Positions 1 to 13,425 of a DNA stretch of 64,000 nucleotides are shown in pieces. Within the stretch, counting starts at the first letter, position 1. Every line of letters starts with the position of its first letter. Source of the DNA: Glossina fuscipes (Eukaryota > Arthropoda > Insecta > Diptera > Glossinidae); assembly GCF_014805625.2 (NCBI RefSeq), contig NW_023998415.1, forward strand, positions 4,914,066-4,978,065. The letters are read 5' to 3'. The notes beneath the pieces are model-generated. The model was given only the letters and a program-made list of their open reading frames with translations. It was not told where the DNA came from and did not search any database. The translations under genes were made by a program, and so were the position numbers.

Positions 1-292
1 GAAATTGTTTGATCGATACTTTACGAGAAATCTATCAGTGCAGCCATCTACCGAAAAAATAATGGATTTCTTTTTCCCCAAACTAATATATATATATATA
101 TCTATATAGAGAGAGAGAGGTAATGGTTATATATAAGAAGACGTTGCGGTCTTTTCCGCGGGATGGTGTTAATGCCAATATATCGGGCAACACTCACATA
201 ATTGTCTTAAACGTAAATGTGCTTGAAAAGTTACATTTCGACTTACGTTTTCTTATTATATACTCGGATAAAAACTTATACTGAAATACGAA

Positions 293-625
293 ATGAAAAA
301 AGTACGCTATGTGAAGCTTTTTCACTGTAGAACAGGTAGAAAAGGTGAAACATGCAAAAATGCCAAAAAAAATTGTGAAGTGTGCGGTGAGAATGCTGTG
401 ATTGAACGAAGGACCCAGGAGTGGTGTGCTCGATTCCGTTCCCGAAATTTCAATTACAAAGATGCACCTCGCACTAATCGAAAAAGTCGACAAAATTTTG
501 CAACTGGTCGAGCAAAACCGGTACATAAGCTATCAGGAATCGACGATTTTCGAAACAATTTGGAGTCATCTGAAAAAAGCAGGCTACAAAGGGGCACTCT
601 AAACCGTGGAAAAAGCCGCAAAGAC
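293..625 (+). pseudogene. Mariner transposase relic 1, N-terminal DNA-binding part
   Basis: Two frames joined by a frameshift near 470-490 reproduce a mariner N-terminus: first the paired-like HTH segment CGENAVIERRTQEWCARFRS...DAPR (frame from 293), then DKILQLVEQNRYISYQES...SHLKKAGYK (frame from 402). The family pattern is a W or C in the recognition helix, FRSGNFD and DAPRSGRP, then the second HTH ending in HLKKxGY. Nothing of the catalytic domain follows; the match stops at about 620. It is an old, truncated copy with no expected function. Confidence 0.75.
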
Positions 626-1257
626 TTTTTATTTGACTCATTAGGTATAGATTTAGCATTACATTAATTTGAAAGCCAATCAATCGAGCAGTGTAGGTCC
701 GAAAGTCTGCTATTATATCGAGCGTCCTAAAATATTTACACCATTTAAACATGTACATGAATAGGACGAATCCCTCCGCCTTGCTTACTATTTTCCAACG
801 AAAATACGCATTGAAAGCATCAAATGAATTCGGATTTTTTTTTTTTTCTTTTGCAAAACAAAAGGATATTTAAAAAGCGTGATCAGACAGCATCGCGCAT
901 ATCTAGCGCGTCTAATGTGTGTGTAGAAAGGTTTTGTTCGTTATTATTTTACTACGCATATTTATTTATATCATTGCAATGATCACGAAATGTCACGATA
1001 AAAATAAGTAAATAAACAATGAGATTCGTATCTATTCATGCCAAAGCATCAAAATGTTAAATTTAAAACTATTTAAAATTTAAAATCTTGTATGCCTGCA
1101 TAAGAGTATGGAGGAAGTGCAGCGGTTGCTCGCCATTTTACACGAAAGTTCAATTTGTACAAATTTAAAATTCTGTCCAATATCATGCCAGTAGGAACAC
1201 TATATTTGCCTGTGACTGAATCCTTTACACTCACTGACGTTATCCTGAAAAAAAACT

Positions 1258-1950
1258 TGAAAAAAAAAGGGAAAAAACTATATTTTCATACTCTATAAGT
1301 CAAAATTTATATACCGTATGCGTTGAAAGGTGCATAGGTGTGTCCTTCCTGACCGGTTTGGAGTCATTTGCAAATTTCTTTGTAAATTTTTAGGCGATAT
1401 CTTCGTTTTTGCGTACGGGGGAATATTTCCTACAGATACTACGTAGTTCGGCAGACAGACAGATGAACAGACGAACACACGAATATGTTTAGATACATTC
1501 CCTTTAGGGGGTTGTTAAATTTGTTACGCCACGTTATAATAGTATTGAAAATTAAATTTTTATAGATTATACAACATTGGGTAGGTGTAGTCAACTGTCC
1601 CTATCGCCCGTAGAATATACTTTTTATAGATTTATCTAATCTTTTGCAAAAAAAGAGGTGTTCTCAATTTACTCACTACTATAGGCGTGTCCTTCGATCG
1701 AAGTGGTCCATTTTCATTGCCAACCTGCGTGCTAGAACTTCCAATGTTTCTTCCAAGTTTGTAGGGAATCGCTTCATTTTTGCGGCCATGAGAATTTTTG
1801 ACAACAAACGAATTACACAAACGAATCGACGGACAGACGGAAATACTTAAATCGATTCAGAATGTGATGCTGATACTTTGTGATTTCTCTGAGGCTTCCT
1901 TCTGGGTGTTGCGTTTTGGCAAAATGAATATACCGAACGACGGAGCGTAT
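1258..1950 (-). mobile_element. DINE-1-like element, subfamily B, two adjoining fragments
   Basis: Two successive minus-oriented pieces, each ending in a GACAGACAGA or GACGGACAGAC run (1,453-1,470 and 1,829-1,841). The second shares its border with the copies at 20,425 and 27,475 (a segment reading TGGGTGTTGCG...AAAATGAATATACC). The repetition of the GTCY block suggests two nested or tandem insertions. Confidence 0.6.
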
Positions 1951-2544
1951 ATTTATTTTATCAAAACGTTTGCACAGACATATCCAGAGGTAAGCTTCAA
2001 AGGCCTTATAAAGCATATAAGAGGTGTGTAAAAAATTCTCCGAATTGAAATTGATTGCTTTATAAAGCATACCTGACACGCGTTTATTACTTTCGAAATG
2101 ATTGAGTTTACGTAGCTTAGATATTGGTGTTTGTACGGTACGGTATGACTTTTAGTGGTTTGCAAGCTGTCACTTTATGTTTTTGCTTTTGTTTACGTTT
2201 TTAACTGAATTGAAATGGAAAAAAAATCAACTGTGAGGCTACGCAAACGCTTAAATTGGCTTGAGTGAAAATGCACTAAGCTATGGAATAGTTACAAGTT
2301 GCGAAGAAAATTTTCACTTTCAAAAAGATTAAATTTGCGTACGTCCGTCCGTCTCCAGGAAAACCAGGAACTCAGGCGTTAAAATTCAATTTGCGCAAAG
2401 TCGAAGATTTGCGAAAATGGGTCGATGACCATTTCGCCTCGAAAGCACTGGGTTTCGACCGCGAAAGCAACCATCCGTAAGCTATCCGATAAATGGTAAA
2501 AGATCGTAGATAACGATGCTTCAAAAAATTACTAAGAATTTATT

Positions 2545-2945
2545 TGCACATCTAATATATCCTTGATTAGCATCAAATTCGGAATCGATTTGAATCCGTC
2601 CGTCTATCTGTCTGATTTGACAAAAAGTATTCGAAATTATTTCAGATACGTTTTCACAAAAAGATGAGCGAGACCCATCATACATAGGGCACGTGCACTG
2701 TGCAAAATAAGCCGAGAACACGTCAGTTTTCAAAAGCAAAACAAATTAAATTTTGAACTCATTAGTCTTAAACTACAACAGATAAAGTTATAAAAGTGGA
2801 CAAATTCAGCCACACCCACCTAACGTTTCAAATTATTAAAGTTTTACTTTTTTGTTTTGGTTATCTTTTTTAGTTTTGTGTTTCGTTAAAGACAAATATT
2901 TGATGGGTATAAAAGAATTGGTCACAGCCGGATATAAATTTTTAA
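2545..2945 (+). mobile_element. DINE-1-like element, subfamily B, diverged
   Basis: Contains CCTTGATTAGCATCAAATTC, a GTCCGTCTATCTGTCTG block and the closing segment GGGTATAAAAGAATTGGTCACAGCC. The terminal hairpin is decayed. Confidence 0.6.
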
Positions 2946-3629
2946 CTTAAACATTAAACTTTATCTTCCATCAGGTTGGACAAGTTTAAGCAATATAAAC
3001 AATTGACAAATTGACAGAATATTATCTCAGGACATTTCAACAACAGAGAGTTTTCAATGTATTAGAAAAAAAAAAAAAATAATAATAATAATATATGATA
3101 TATATTAATACAAGACTAATAAAGAAGGAAAATATATGTAAAAGTATAGGTATAGATATATATCTATGTATATATATATATATTTATTTTGTAAAGAAAA
3201 GAAGAAAATGCAATAAAAATTAGTTTATAAAAGAATCAACTATAGTAAAAAGGTAACGTGTGAGAATTACTAAGTTAATTATAAAAAAAAATTGAGAAAA
3301 TAATTAGATTAAATCCAGATTCTAAGATGAAGTGAAATTCGATGCTCTACAGCTTTTTATGAAGCATTCAGGTAAAGTTTTAATACAATGTTTAGCAACA
3401 AATAGCTTAGGAAGTCTGTCAGGGATTATGTAAGTCTTAATTTTCAATTCTGTCAGAGATTAAATAAATCTTAATTTTCCAATTTTTCGAATTGTTTTGG
3501 GAAGACTGCGAATGGTTTTGAGATTCTTAATTTCAATGCACTTAATACGGGCCTTAGAGCAGCTTCTCTAGACGAAATAAGCATAACGTAAAATGAATGT
3601 GATATTAAAGATTTCTGCTTCCTATACCC

Positions 3630-4490
3630 ACCACCGACGAATGAAGGCTATATTCATTTTTGCAAAAAACCAGAGTGAAAATTCAAAGACTCCACAGGGT
3701 ATATCTATCGGTATCAAATTCTAAATCGATTTCATCGTGACCATATGTCCGTCTGTCCGATTGTTGTCAACGTTATCCTAGTCGCAAAAATGAAGCTATC
3801 AACCTAAAATTTGGCAGAAGTAGTAGAAGTTCTCGCAGGCAGGATCTGCCTGCGATCTTGAAAATGGACCAAATCAGTCAAAGTACACGGTGACAGTGGA
3901 ACGCAAACCGGGAACCCTATTTTTTGCTCATTACTCATAAACTAAAACATATAAATGTACAAAAAAACGGATATTCTATGGGCGATGCTATATATGCATT
4001 TGTGCACAAAAATGGAGAAAGTTGATCGCGCCTACCCCATATTATAGTGTATCAAACTATAAATCGTTTTTCAATAACTTTATTAAACGCGGGAACAAAT
4101 TTCAAAAATCCCATAATGTACACAAATTCGTGGCCAGTTTCAAATTTGGAGTGCACCTAAACATGTCCACCTGCTCGTCTGTCCATCTGTCCATATGTAT
4201 GTTTGCGGAAATTTTTACCATTCGCGATAAACATTCTCCCGTCGCCTATAAATTTGCAAAACAATTTGGAATTGACCTAAACTTTTCAAAAGACACGCCT
4301 ACAACTCCCACATGCAAATACTAGAACAAACATTTTTCATTTTGAAAATAGGAAAATTCAGCTGCGCCCGCTCTATATTATAGAGCATGAAAATTTTGTT
4401 CTCTTACTTCTTTTGTCTATTTTAAGATAACGGTAATGGGTATAAAAGATTCGGTCCCGACTGAATTTGATTTTCTTGCTTGTTATTATT
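3630..4490 (+). mobile_element. DINE-1-like element, subfamily B, near full length
   Basis: Starts TATACCCACCACCGACGAATG, has the GTCCGTCTGTCC block at 3,748-3,760 and a second one at 4,175-4,195, and ends with a degraded hairpin (CGGTCCCGACTGAAT) then TTTCTTGCTTGTT. No coding capacity; the 100-residue ORF inside it has no family match. Confidence 0.75.
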
Positions 4491-5621
4491 ATTGGTATTA
4501 TTATGATAATTAGTTAAGTCGAAGAAATAAATTAAAAGACTAAATTCTTAAAACATACTAAACCATCTCAAGCTATCGGTCTGATTGAAAAATCCGATTA
4601 TTGAAAAGTTAAAAGACGTCAAAAAGACGTAAGCTATCTTTTTTGCTTGGTAGAGGAACCAAAGAGGAATTCAGGAGGCTTATGTTAAGTACGCGCCAGT
4701 AATAAACTGGATAAAAAGTTCATCTCCCACAATTATGTTCAGCGCATGAAAAATGCAAACAAATTCTGAAAAAAAAAAATTCTTTTATGCAAAGTGTAAA
4801 GCCTGTCTGTCCATACTGTTGTAACTTGGTGCTCTAATCCATATTAAAAATTTATAAACATGTCGAAATAAGTATTTAAGTTTAATTGGAGGTTTTTATT
4901 TATAGATTTTTCTTTGCCCATGTACGGCGCATAATACCTTACGGAGACAACTAAATAACAAGATGTCGCAACATTTTCAAATGTAAAATATAAGTAAACA
5001 TAAATTATTCATAAAAACTTTCTTCATATTTCTTACATAAACTCTTAGATATATAATATAATACACATTCACTTGCTATTGCTGTGTAAATATGTGCTTT
5101 ATAAATAATGTGAAATCGTATCAAGAAACCTTTAGCAGAATTCTCTTCCATACAAAAAATTAAATAAGAGTAAAAGGGCAAGTAGTCAAAGGTGTGACTG
5201 CTACTTAACAGCGCTACAATAGTATTGCACTATACAGCAACAACAATATTATTGATAACAGACATAGATAAAAGTCCCTGAGATTTTGCTATTAGTTTGT
5301 ATTTTGAAAAAAAACATTGGTCCATCTTTTCATTTAGTTGTCTTTGACCAATATTCATTCATTTCTTTGCATTTATAATATTATGTAGGATTAAGCAAAA
5401 ATATTTAATATTCTTAAATAATTACTTAAGTAATTAAATAGTCGATATTGATTAGCTTACTCTATCCGTAATTAAATTAATCTTCAAATAGCTATTCAAA
5501 CTATTATTCTCAGAGCTTGCATTTTTATCAAGAAGAATCTGTTAAGAGATTTTTTATTACTATTATTATGATAATGAATTTAGTCAGAGAAATAAATTCT
5601 AAGGCTACCGGCTATATTGAA

Positions 5622-5710
5622 AACTGTACCGCAATTGAGATTTGAATTCATGACCATTGAGTTGTTAGACGAGATCCTTTGCCATTCCTAAGCCACTCAG
5701 ACCGAGCGGT
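5622..5710 (-). other. Possible decayed tRNA or tRNA-derived SINE head
   Basis: On the minus strand a segment reads CTGAGTGGCTTAGG, like a tRNA A box, then 35-40 bases later GGTCATGAATTCAAATCTC, like a B box, and short CCGC/GCGG ends could pair. No good anticodon arm is seen. A similar GGATTCAAATCTC lies at 14,065-14,080. Confidence 0.3.
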
Positions 5711-5739
5711 AATTCAAATTTGGAAAAAGGTGAGTTACT

Positions 5740-6215
5740 ATGTTTTTATACACTACACCACTTGTGGTATAGGGTATATTACCGGAAAAGACATGAGATA
5801 AACTCTCCATTTATTATACCAATCAACCGATAAGCTCTTCTATGTATTCTTGTGTTCAGATGATTTCATGAAACGGATGGACCATGGAACAAATGGTATA
5901 CTTTTCAGAATTTTACACATATTGAAAACGTCGGATCGGATGGGGCAATTTTTTGAACCGGGTGACATATAACATCCTTCCTACGGAAACTGAATCTTTT
6001 TATGATAGAACACTAGAACTAATTTTCAATGTTTGTTCATAAAAATCCGTTCATAATAATGATTTGACAAAAAAATGAACCGTACCGAATTTCGACAACG
6101 TAGAGCCGTTTTTAGCATCCGAAACCCATAAAAGGGTCCAAATTAAAAATTAATCCTTTACATATCTGAAGGAGTAATTTTTAACGTTTTATAATAAAAA
6201 TTTCGCCTTAGTACA
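5740..6215 (+). mobile_element. DINE-1-like element, subfamily A, internally deleted
   Basis: Starts TTTTTATACACTACACCACT and later shares GGGGCAATTTTTTGAACC and a segment like AATAATGATTTGACAAAAAA with the 10,400 copy. The GTCY block is missing. Confidence 0.6.
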
Positions 6216-6404
6216 TTAACAACAAAAAATTCGGATTACCGACAACCGTGCCCACCAGACGCAACGAAGTATGACTTACAATCCATAGTAGATTTAAAAC
6301 TTTTCAAAAATCTTAGCGAAGATAGTATAACATTCTGCGGGAAATATGATAGGTGATAGGTAACACACACGAAGGCTATTAGCAAAATACTTTGGAGAAC
6401 ATAC

Positions 6405-7137
6405 TCATTTTTTCATAATGTTTGCAACGTTCAAACGAAAGCTTCCGAGACCCTCTAAAGTATATACATTCTTGATCAGCATGCCATTCTGAATTGATTA
6501 AGCCATGTTTGTCCACCTGTCTACCTGTGAATCTATATGGGGTGTGTTGTGGGCACCCTTTGGCAGAAGCATTCAAAGTCTTTCCCCGCAGGTTGGTACT
6601 GAAGACGAGTCCAATCGGTCGGAGCACAGGTCCGCAGTGAACTGTAAACTCAATGCAACTCCTTTTTCCTAAACAAATATTTGTGATTTTTTTGCTAATG
6701 ACTAAGAAATTATAAAAGTTAGAAGCCAGAAATATTCCATATTTACTTTGCGAGAAACTTTACCAATTATGTGCAAAAACTGAGAAAATCGCCCATACCG
6801 ACGCAAAGTTGCAAGTGATTAAATTTTCCTTTTTTCATATATTACTGTTTAAAAATACAAGACACCATGACCTGGTGGATTAATTTTTTCGCAATAATAC
6901 CAACGTAACCAAGGTATCACATAATAGAACTTGGAAGGCGACAAGGCAAGTGTATTAATTCTAATTTAATTGTGGTGGATATCACAACAATGTTGTTTAA
7001 TTTTTTTTTAAAAAGGCCTCCTCTTTTTTATTACCATACAGATATAAGGAAAGCAAGGAGCGCAAAAGATTTCAATAATAGTGAGTAGGGGAGATTCGAC
7101 TGCAGCCGAACATAACTTTCTTACTTGTTTTTATATG
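6405..7137 (+). mobile_element. DINE-1-like element, subfamily C
   Basis: Contains GTATATACATTCTTGATCAG followed by a short GTCC run, a 90-base unit also found at 34,457-34,690 (around 6,890-6,995) and the end GACTGCAGCCGAACATAACTTTC then TTACTTGTTTT. Hairpin partly degraded. Confidence 0.7.
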
Positions 7138-8650
7138 ACTAAGCACTCAGAGCATATCCCCAATTCGTGTAATACGGTGACGAGCGGAAAGAAGTGGGGA
7201 AAGTTTAAAGCAATGATTAATCAAAGATTCATCCTTCGACAAATAAAATGTCTTCACTTCGGTTTCGTCCTCTATATTAATCAATGTGCTTAAAATTGTT
7301 GTTGTTGTTGTTGTTCCTATTAATGAAACTTCGGAGGGGTGCGTTACTTGTGCAACGGGCACCTTAATTAATAAAAGAATTCGGATGAAATTTTCCATAA
7401 TCATATCATATATATTGTATAATGTAATTCGCAAACGTTGTAGAAGCACTATGGCGATTGCTATATATATTAAAAACGCATGTATACGAGTGCTACGGAA
7501 TACTCAAATCAACTCAGCTAAAAGTATTTCACGTGAAAGGCGAAACTTTGGATAAAGTCAAAGGACGGATTCACAAAAATCACTGCATGAGCTGTGCCGA
7601 GGTACTTCAAGAAGTAAACGTTAATAGTACTTTGATGAAGACAATAGTCGAGCAAAAACGAATGCAAGCAACGTACGCATATCTATTATGCGCTATAGGA
7701 CAACTTCTAGCATAAAATATAATTCACTGAAGGCGTTAGAAGTCCTATAGCTGGCATCATATAAAAGATTCATTAAGGAACGAGGGAAGGAACTATACCA
7801 AGAAAGTGAACAAGAGATCAATAAAGCAGGAATCCTAAAATCATCAAATCAATGTCAAAAAGCTTAAAATGCTCCAATAATTCAAGCATTAAACCTTGAT
7901 AGTTAGATGCAAAAATCCAACTGCACTAGGATAGACGTTCGCCAGGCGAGAGAAATTTCAGAAGACGATTGTCAAATTATACTGAAATGTTTGTTTTCAT
8001 CTTTTCGAGTGTATCCGCATCAAATGTTTTCTTGCTTATGCCCGATGCAAAACTTTATCTCTACGTGTGCCCACGTGTACCTTAACCCGAAGCCTTATCG
8101 TAAATAAGACCAAATTGTTTATGGCTACACTTGTAAAATGAGGACATGGCAACTAAAATAAAATGCAAAGGCTCTAAATAAATCAGAATCCTAATGCATC
8201 TTGCTTGAAGATTTGCAAATACCAACTTGCTTCGCGATAATGCAAGAAAGTTAAAATATTGCAGGTCATATATAACTGGCAGTTATTTTGTTGTATTTTT
8301 ATTGTTAGCCATAAAATGTAAAGTAAAGTCAATAAAAAACTCATAGTGAACTAAACCCCACCCAGTTCGGCCGGCAAGCGTAACAAAATTTATTTTGTGT
8401 CTTAATGCAGACAGTAATAAAGTTTCCAATTTTATTAACTGCAAAATTGTTTGCAAGAATGAAAAAAAATTCCATGTTTTAAATTACTTTAAAAAATATT
8501 AATTAACTCAATAGCTTCAATTTTTTTTACAAAGTTTAACAAAAATGAAAATAAATAAATGAAAATCTAATTTACAGCACAAGGAAAATTCAATCTAGAT
8601 AAGGCATCAGTGTAAATTGTAAAGAAAACTAGAAATAGAAAAAAAATGTA
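7138..8650. other. Unassigned region with a GTT microsatellite
   Basis: No gene or transposon recognised. (GTT)n at 7,296-7,316. Small ORFs at 7,286-7,715 and 7,907-8,107 overlap one another in different frames and have no family signature. Confidence 0.45.
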
Positions 8651-8654
8651 ATAG

Positions 8655-8945
8655 CACTATAGTAGGGCACGATGACCTTTAAACACCTTACACTGGCCTT
8701 TTCAAAATGAAGGATTATATGAAAAGTGGCCGAAAAAATGATCCAATCCGAATCATTTTCAATAGCATTCACTACCGAGCCAAGGCACCAAATTTCATCG
8801 AAATATCTCCAAAATTGCTATCTGTAACTTGAACACAAATCAGACGGACAGAAAGGCTCAGATCGATTCAGAAAATGGTTGTGAATATGATCGATCGGTG
8901 TAATAAAATGGGGAGACGCTATCCTAAGTTCCTCTTCTAAGGGGT
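8655..8945 (-). mobile_element. DINE-1-like fragment, subfamily A
   Basis: Has the TTTAAACACCTTACACTGGC remnant of the 3-prime end, AATGATCCAATCCGA, a CAGACGGACAGAAAG block and the AGATCGATTCAGAAAATGG border, all in minus orientation. Confidence 0.6.
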
Positions 8946-9421
8946 TTTACCCCTTACCCGAGCTGTGTAACGTATAATGATATGTATGTACGCACATGAA
9001 TATTACTATTATATATTGTGAATCTAGGTTCATAGTTCAAATTTCAAGTCGATTCGGACTTGAGATGCTCTAGCGATACGGCCATATTCAAAAAGGTTAA
9101 TTTCAAGAAAAGATTAAATAATTAAAAAGTATTCAGTAGTGAGTGATTTTGCCCACCAAAAAAATATCCTTGAGCTTCGTAAGTAATTAATTTTGATCGT
9201 AAAAGCTTTCAATCCATTGCACTTCGATGTCGAATATCACTCGGCATGGTGTGTCATACATTAACTCCTAGGCCGCACCAAAAGCAACATTAGTTGTTTC
9301 TTTATCTTTTGAAAAGCGAAGGGGAAGAATTTGAAACATACGTCACTTTTTTTAGATAATTCTCCGTTTTTCTACATCAAATGCTTAAGGAGTCAATTAG
9401 CAATAAGTAAAAAAAATAATT

Positions 9422-9452
<31 letters not shown>

Positions 9453-10399
9453 TTAAAGAATTATTTTAGGATGCAAAAAAAAGAAAAAAAAAGAATTGTA
9501 AAAAAGATATTTACAGAATAGTGTACTACCGTTTCAAACAAATCCCATTAAACGTAAAACGCAAAAAAAAAATACTCAATCGCTTAGAGAAAGCAAAAAA
9601 AAATAAATCCTTTGAAGGAAAATAGTACGGCGCAGTTATTAATTAACATCCATCATAATGAAAGCCTTCGTGTTTTGCGTATACCGCTGTTGTGGGATTT
9701 ATCTCAAACAAAAATATTGCACTGATGAAAACATTTATCGAAAAAACTAGCGACCTTGTTTGCGCTATTAAAAATTGACAGGCATAATTTTCAAATTTTT
9801 CCGTACGATGTCGAGTCGCCCGCATAGAAGTATTTAAAACGATAGATTCGCTTTGCATTCGCTTTCTGTAATTAAAAATGGAAATTTTTCTATGTCCTTC
9901 AAAGGAAAAATTTGTTATGCATTGCAATGCTCGTAACACACGAGCCACAAATCACGAGCCTTTTAAAACACTACAAAGATATGAAAGCGAAGTTATATCC
10001 ATTTTGGACCAAGTTTTTTTTACCCAACAGTAATTTGTCTTTATAATAATTGAGTTATGATAATTACATCCTATATTGCATAGTTTATATAGAAAGATAC
10101 GCATTATACGCATATATGTATTCGATATTACAAATTTACATAGTAGCATCATGTCCGAGGAGCAAATACTCCCTCTTGCCACAAGATGCTTTATATTCAC
10201 TTAGTTACGAAAAGTGTTCTGAAGAAGAATTTTTGGTAAACTTTTTAAAATGGAAAGGGAATGCAAAACCTTTTTATTAAAATCGTGAAGAACTTCATCC
10301 GTGCTGCAGCACGTAAACGTACAAATAGACAAATTGCTTAGCGAATATCTACGATTTACAAGCATTTGAAAAATTTGTTATAAAATGCATAAAAGAAAT
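8946..10399. other. Unassigned AT-rich region with a GA microsatellite
   Basis: (GA)n at 9,423-9,446; oligo-A runs between 9,475 and 9,605. The small ORFs on either strand carry no recognisable domain. Confidence 0.45.
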
Positions 10400-11270
10400 A
10401 CATTTTTATATCCTACACTACTTGTGGTAAAGATTATATTAAGTTAGTGCGAACATATGTAACATGTAGAAGGGCTTAAGATAGACCCACCCAGAATAAT
10501 AATTTGGATTAATCTGAGCTTGTCTGTTCCTCTGTCTGTCTGTCCGTCTGTTGTCGGTCCACGTAAATTTTTGTTCAAATTGCAGGTCGCAATTTTTGAG
10601 ATACTTTGATGAAATTTAGTACAGTGATGTGTTTTAACCCAAGAACGACCGCTGGTGAAAATGATTCGATTCGTCGCTGTTTTTCGACAACTCGTCATAT
10701 AACGTCCTATTCTGAAAAGTCGTTGTATGAAAAAAAATTGCAATTTTCACAATTTCTCGGCAAATGTGGCTAAGTAGTAGTATTTCGGAATTTTAAATTG
10801 GTTGGGGCAATTTTTGAACCCCCATTCATATAATGAAAAGTGAAGTTCACGCGATAAATAGGTATAAGTTTTAATGCTTCACGATAAAAATTATATCATA
10901 ATAGTGATTTAATATAAAAAAAATTAACTGTACCAAATTTGGATCAACTCATGCTATTTTTTGGATCCTACTCTAATAAGAATTTTCACGAAAACTGACA
11001 CTTTGTAGAGCAGAAAAGTCTAAGTTTTAGTATGTGATGATGAAAATTGACCCGCAATAGTAATTTCATATAAAAATGAGCTCCACAAAATTTGGACCAT
11101 CTATGCTTATTTTCTTCCCCATAATACGCACTTGAAAAATATGCATTTATAGCGAAACATCGCATATAATTTTTGTGTTCTATCATAAAAATTATATAAT
11201 TATGTTAGACAATGTGGCGTAGGGTATTTAATGGTCGGCCTTGCCCGACTATGGTGTTCTTACTTGTTTA
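10400..11270 (+). mobile_element. DINE-1-like element, subfamily A, reference copy
   Basis: Nearly complete. It starts TTTTTATATCCTACACTACT, continues GCGAACATATGTAACATGTA (like the Drosophila DINE-1 segment), then a GTCTGTCTGTCCGTCTGTTG block at 10,533-10,553. It ends with the hairpin GTCGGCCTTGCCCGAC followed by TATGGTGTTCTTACTTGTTT. No coding capacity. Confidence 0.85.
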
Positions 11271-11394
11271 AGATCATATTTAAATGGACGTTTTTGATAA
11301 AAATGAACGAAAACGAAGATATCGACCTATTAAACTTTTGACTAGCGCAAAACGTGAAGGACACACATTAATCGGGTGAAACATATCGTAAAAA

Positions 11395-11645
11395 TTAATC
11401 AATACAATGACTTTTTCAATCGTATTCATTCTTTGATAAGAAATTTCATCAGAATATCGCGAAATTTTCCTTTCATAGATTGACTAAAAAACTATATGTA
11501 TAGATGTCAGATGATTAGACGGGCAGATATGCTTAAATCAATGCATAAAATTATTGTGAATCATTTGATTGAATGAAACGCGAGTCTATTTCGCAAGTGC
11601 TTCTAAGTGTTGCATATATCAGGACAAAGTCAGCATATCTCTATC
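11395..11645 (-). mobile_element. DINE-1-like fragment, strongly diverged
   Basis: Recognised by the order: CAATCGTATTCATTC, AAATTTCATCAGAATATC, a decayed GACGGGCAGATATGCTTAAAT block. No terminal hairpin. Confidence 0.4.
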
Positions 11646-12499
11646 AAAAATGTTGTAGAGTATGGTAAGGTTCACCATATTGTTGGTGTGCCAAGCGTGG
11701 GTTACTTTTGAATAGCTTTTAACAAATATTTGTTGTTGTTTTATTTTTTTAATTTTTCATGGAGAATTTTTCCACGATTTTCATAGCATTATAAGGTAAC
11801 TGCATTTTCAGTTTTCTCTCTTCTAATAATGGTCCATAAATGCTTTTACCTTTTTTTTGTATTTTTTTGTTTTTATTATAATATTTTAACTGAGCGATAA
11901 TTGTAAAGTTAAACATGAATCCTTTCCATTTATTGCCATTTAATACTGAACGTTACGTTTTGAATTTCTCATTAGTCTTAACCAACTCTCTGACCTCAGT
12001 TGACTTTATTATTGCTACGCAAGTAATCATTTATCATAAGCAGAAAGGAAAATGCAACAAAATTCGCTCTTCTCTAAAGTGGGTTGAATATTTTGACCCA
12101 CTTGCCAAGCTGTCCCCAATCGCGTTTGTTTTGTTTGTTTATAAAGGCAGCGATTTGTACTGAATTGTCAAGCAATTAAGTAGCGTTTGTATGCATAAGA
12201 GTTCCTTTTTCTATTATTATTACCGTTACCGAGACTTGTTTCTATTGTTTTGTGTTGCTGTTAATTCAGTTATCGGTTAATAGTAATGGTTTTTAGTAAA
12301 TAAAATATTCCATTATGTCTGTTTAAAGTAAAGCAACGGACCAATAACGGCAAAAAAAAAATTTTTTCTTATTTTTTTTATTATTATGATTATTGGCTTC
12401 AAAAAGTTTTGCAAAATGAATATAAGTTTATTTATTTATTTGTATACATACAATATCTCATATCGATATTCACAAAATTTTGTTTGCGAAATGAAATTT
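11646..12499. other. Unassigned AT-rich region
   Basis: Runs of T and A with short ORFs. No gene, RNA or transposon recognised. Confidence 0.45.
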
Positions 12500-13425
12500 T
12501 TTATGCAATAACGTTTAATATGCTGCAGAAAGTCTTTGAAGAGCAGACTTTGTCGGGAAGAAATTCAAAGAAGGCACTGGACTACCGCCGTCAACAACAC
12601 CGCCAAACAACTCAAACATTCGTTGCTAGACAAACCGCTGATTAACAACTAGGGGCGTTGCTGATCTTCCTAATCACTCAACAATATTTTAAAATATATT
12701 TTTGGCCTAAATAATCTTCGAATTTCGTTTGATAATAAATTCACTCAAACACCCAATTTTTTGGAGGAAGAAGGACAGCACATTAAATTCGATGACGAGA
12801 TGATTTCGGGCTATCAATCCGTCCAAGAAACGCATTTATTATAGGAGGAAGATAAGGCTTCAATTTACGCATATCTCGTTCGTGGTTATCGTTCAAAAGA
12901 AAGAGACAAAATCGAGAACACCGCGAAAAAGTCGCTCAAAAATCCAATTGATTAGTTAGCAATTTTCTTCGATTATCAATTACTTTCGTCTGGGCAAACT
13001 GTTAACTGTTAAGGGATTTTATTTGAATGTTATGCCCGCCTTGTGTGAAGCTATTCGCAAAATGGGAGTGGAATTCGCAATTGGGGAAAGACATCATCAT
13101 TTTGCATCATGATAATGCATCATCTCGCATTGCAATGATTCTTCGAGATCACTTCGTTAAAAATTTAAAACAACATTTTGGCTTGGATTGAAGCTGAATC
13201 GTAAAAAGCTTTTAAGGCCATAGCGGAAATGGACTATAACAACTATTTCAAGGATTGGAATAAACTTTGGCATAAGTGTATGGCATCTAAGGGGACTAAC
13301 ATTGAAGAAGACGTAGATTTCAAAGAAAAAAAAAAAAACAAAATTAAATTGATCTTAGTTTTTGAACACAGTGATATATTCCGTTATAGATTGGAACACA
13401 TGCCACTTTATCCACACTATTAAGG
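12500..13425 (+). pseudogene. Mariner transposase relic 2 (irritans-like), whole length decayed
   Basis: Pieces of a mariner transposase in order but in shifting frames: KVFEEQTLSGRN near 12,520, a PSTTPPNNSNIR segment near 12,590, KSRSKIQLI near 12,930, then SGQTVN and YLNVMPALCEAIRK near 12,990-13,065, the catalytic motif ILHHDNASSRIAMILRDHF at 13,095-13,155, and the C-terminal YFKDWNKLWHKC near 13,245. The second catalytic Asp (HHDNA) is retained. Several frameshifts and stops make it non-functional. Terminal inverted repeats were not found. Confidence 0.82.

Noticed and set aside
7458..7715. Possible small protein of 85 residues
   Set aside because: No recognisable family, low-quality start and overlapping ORFs in other frames.
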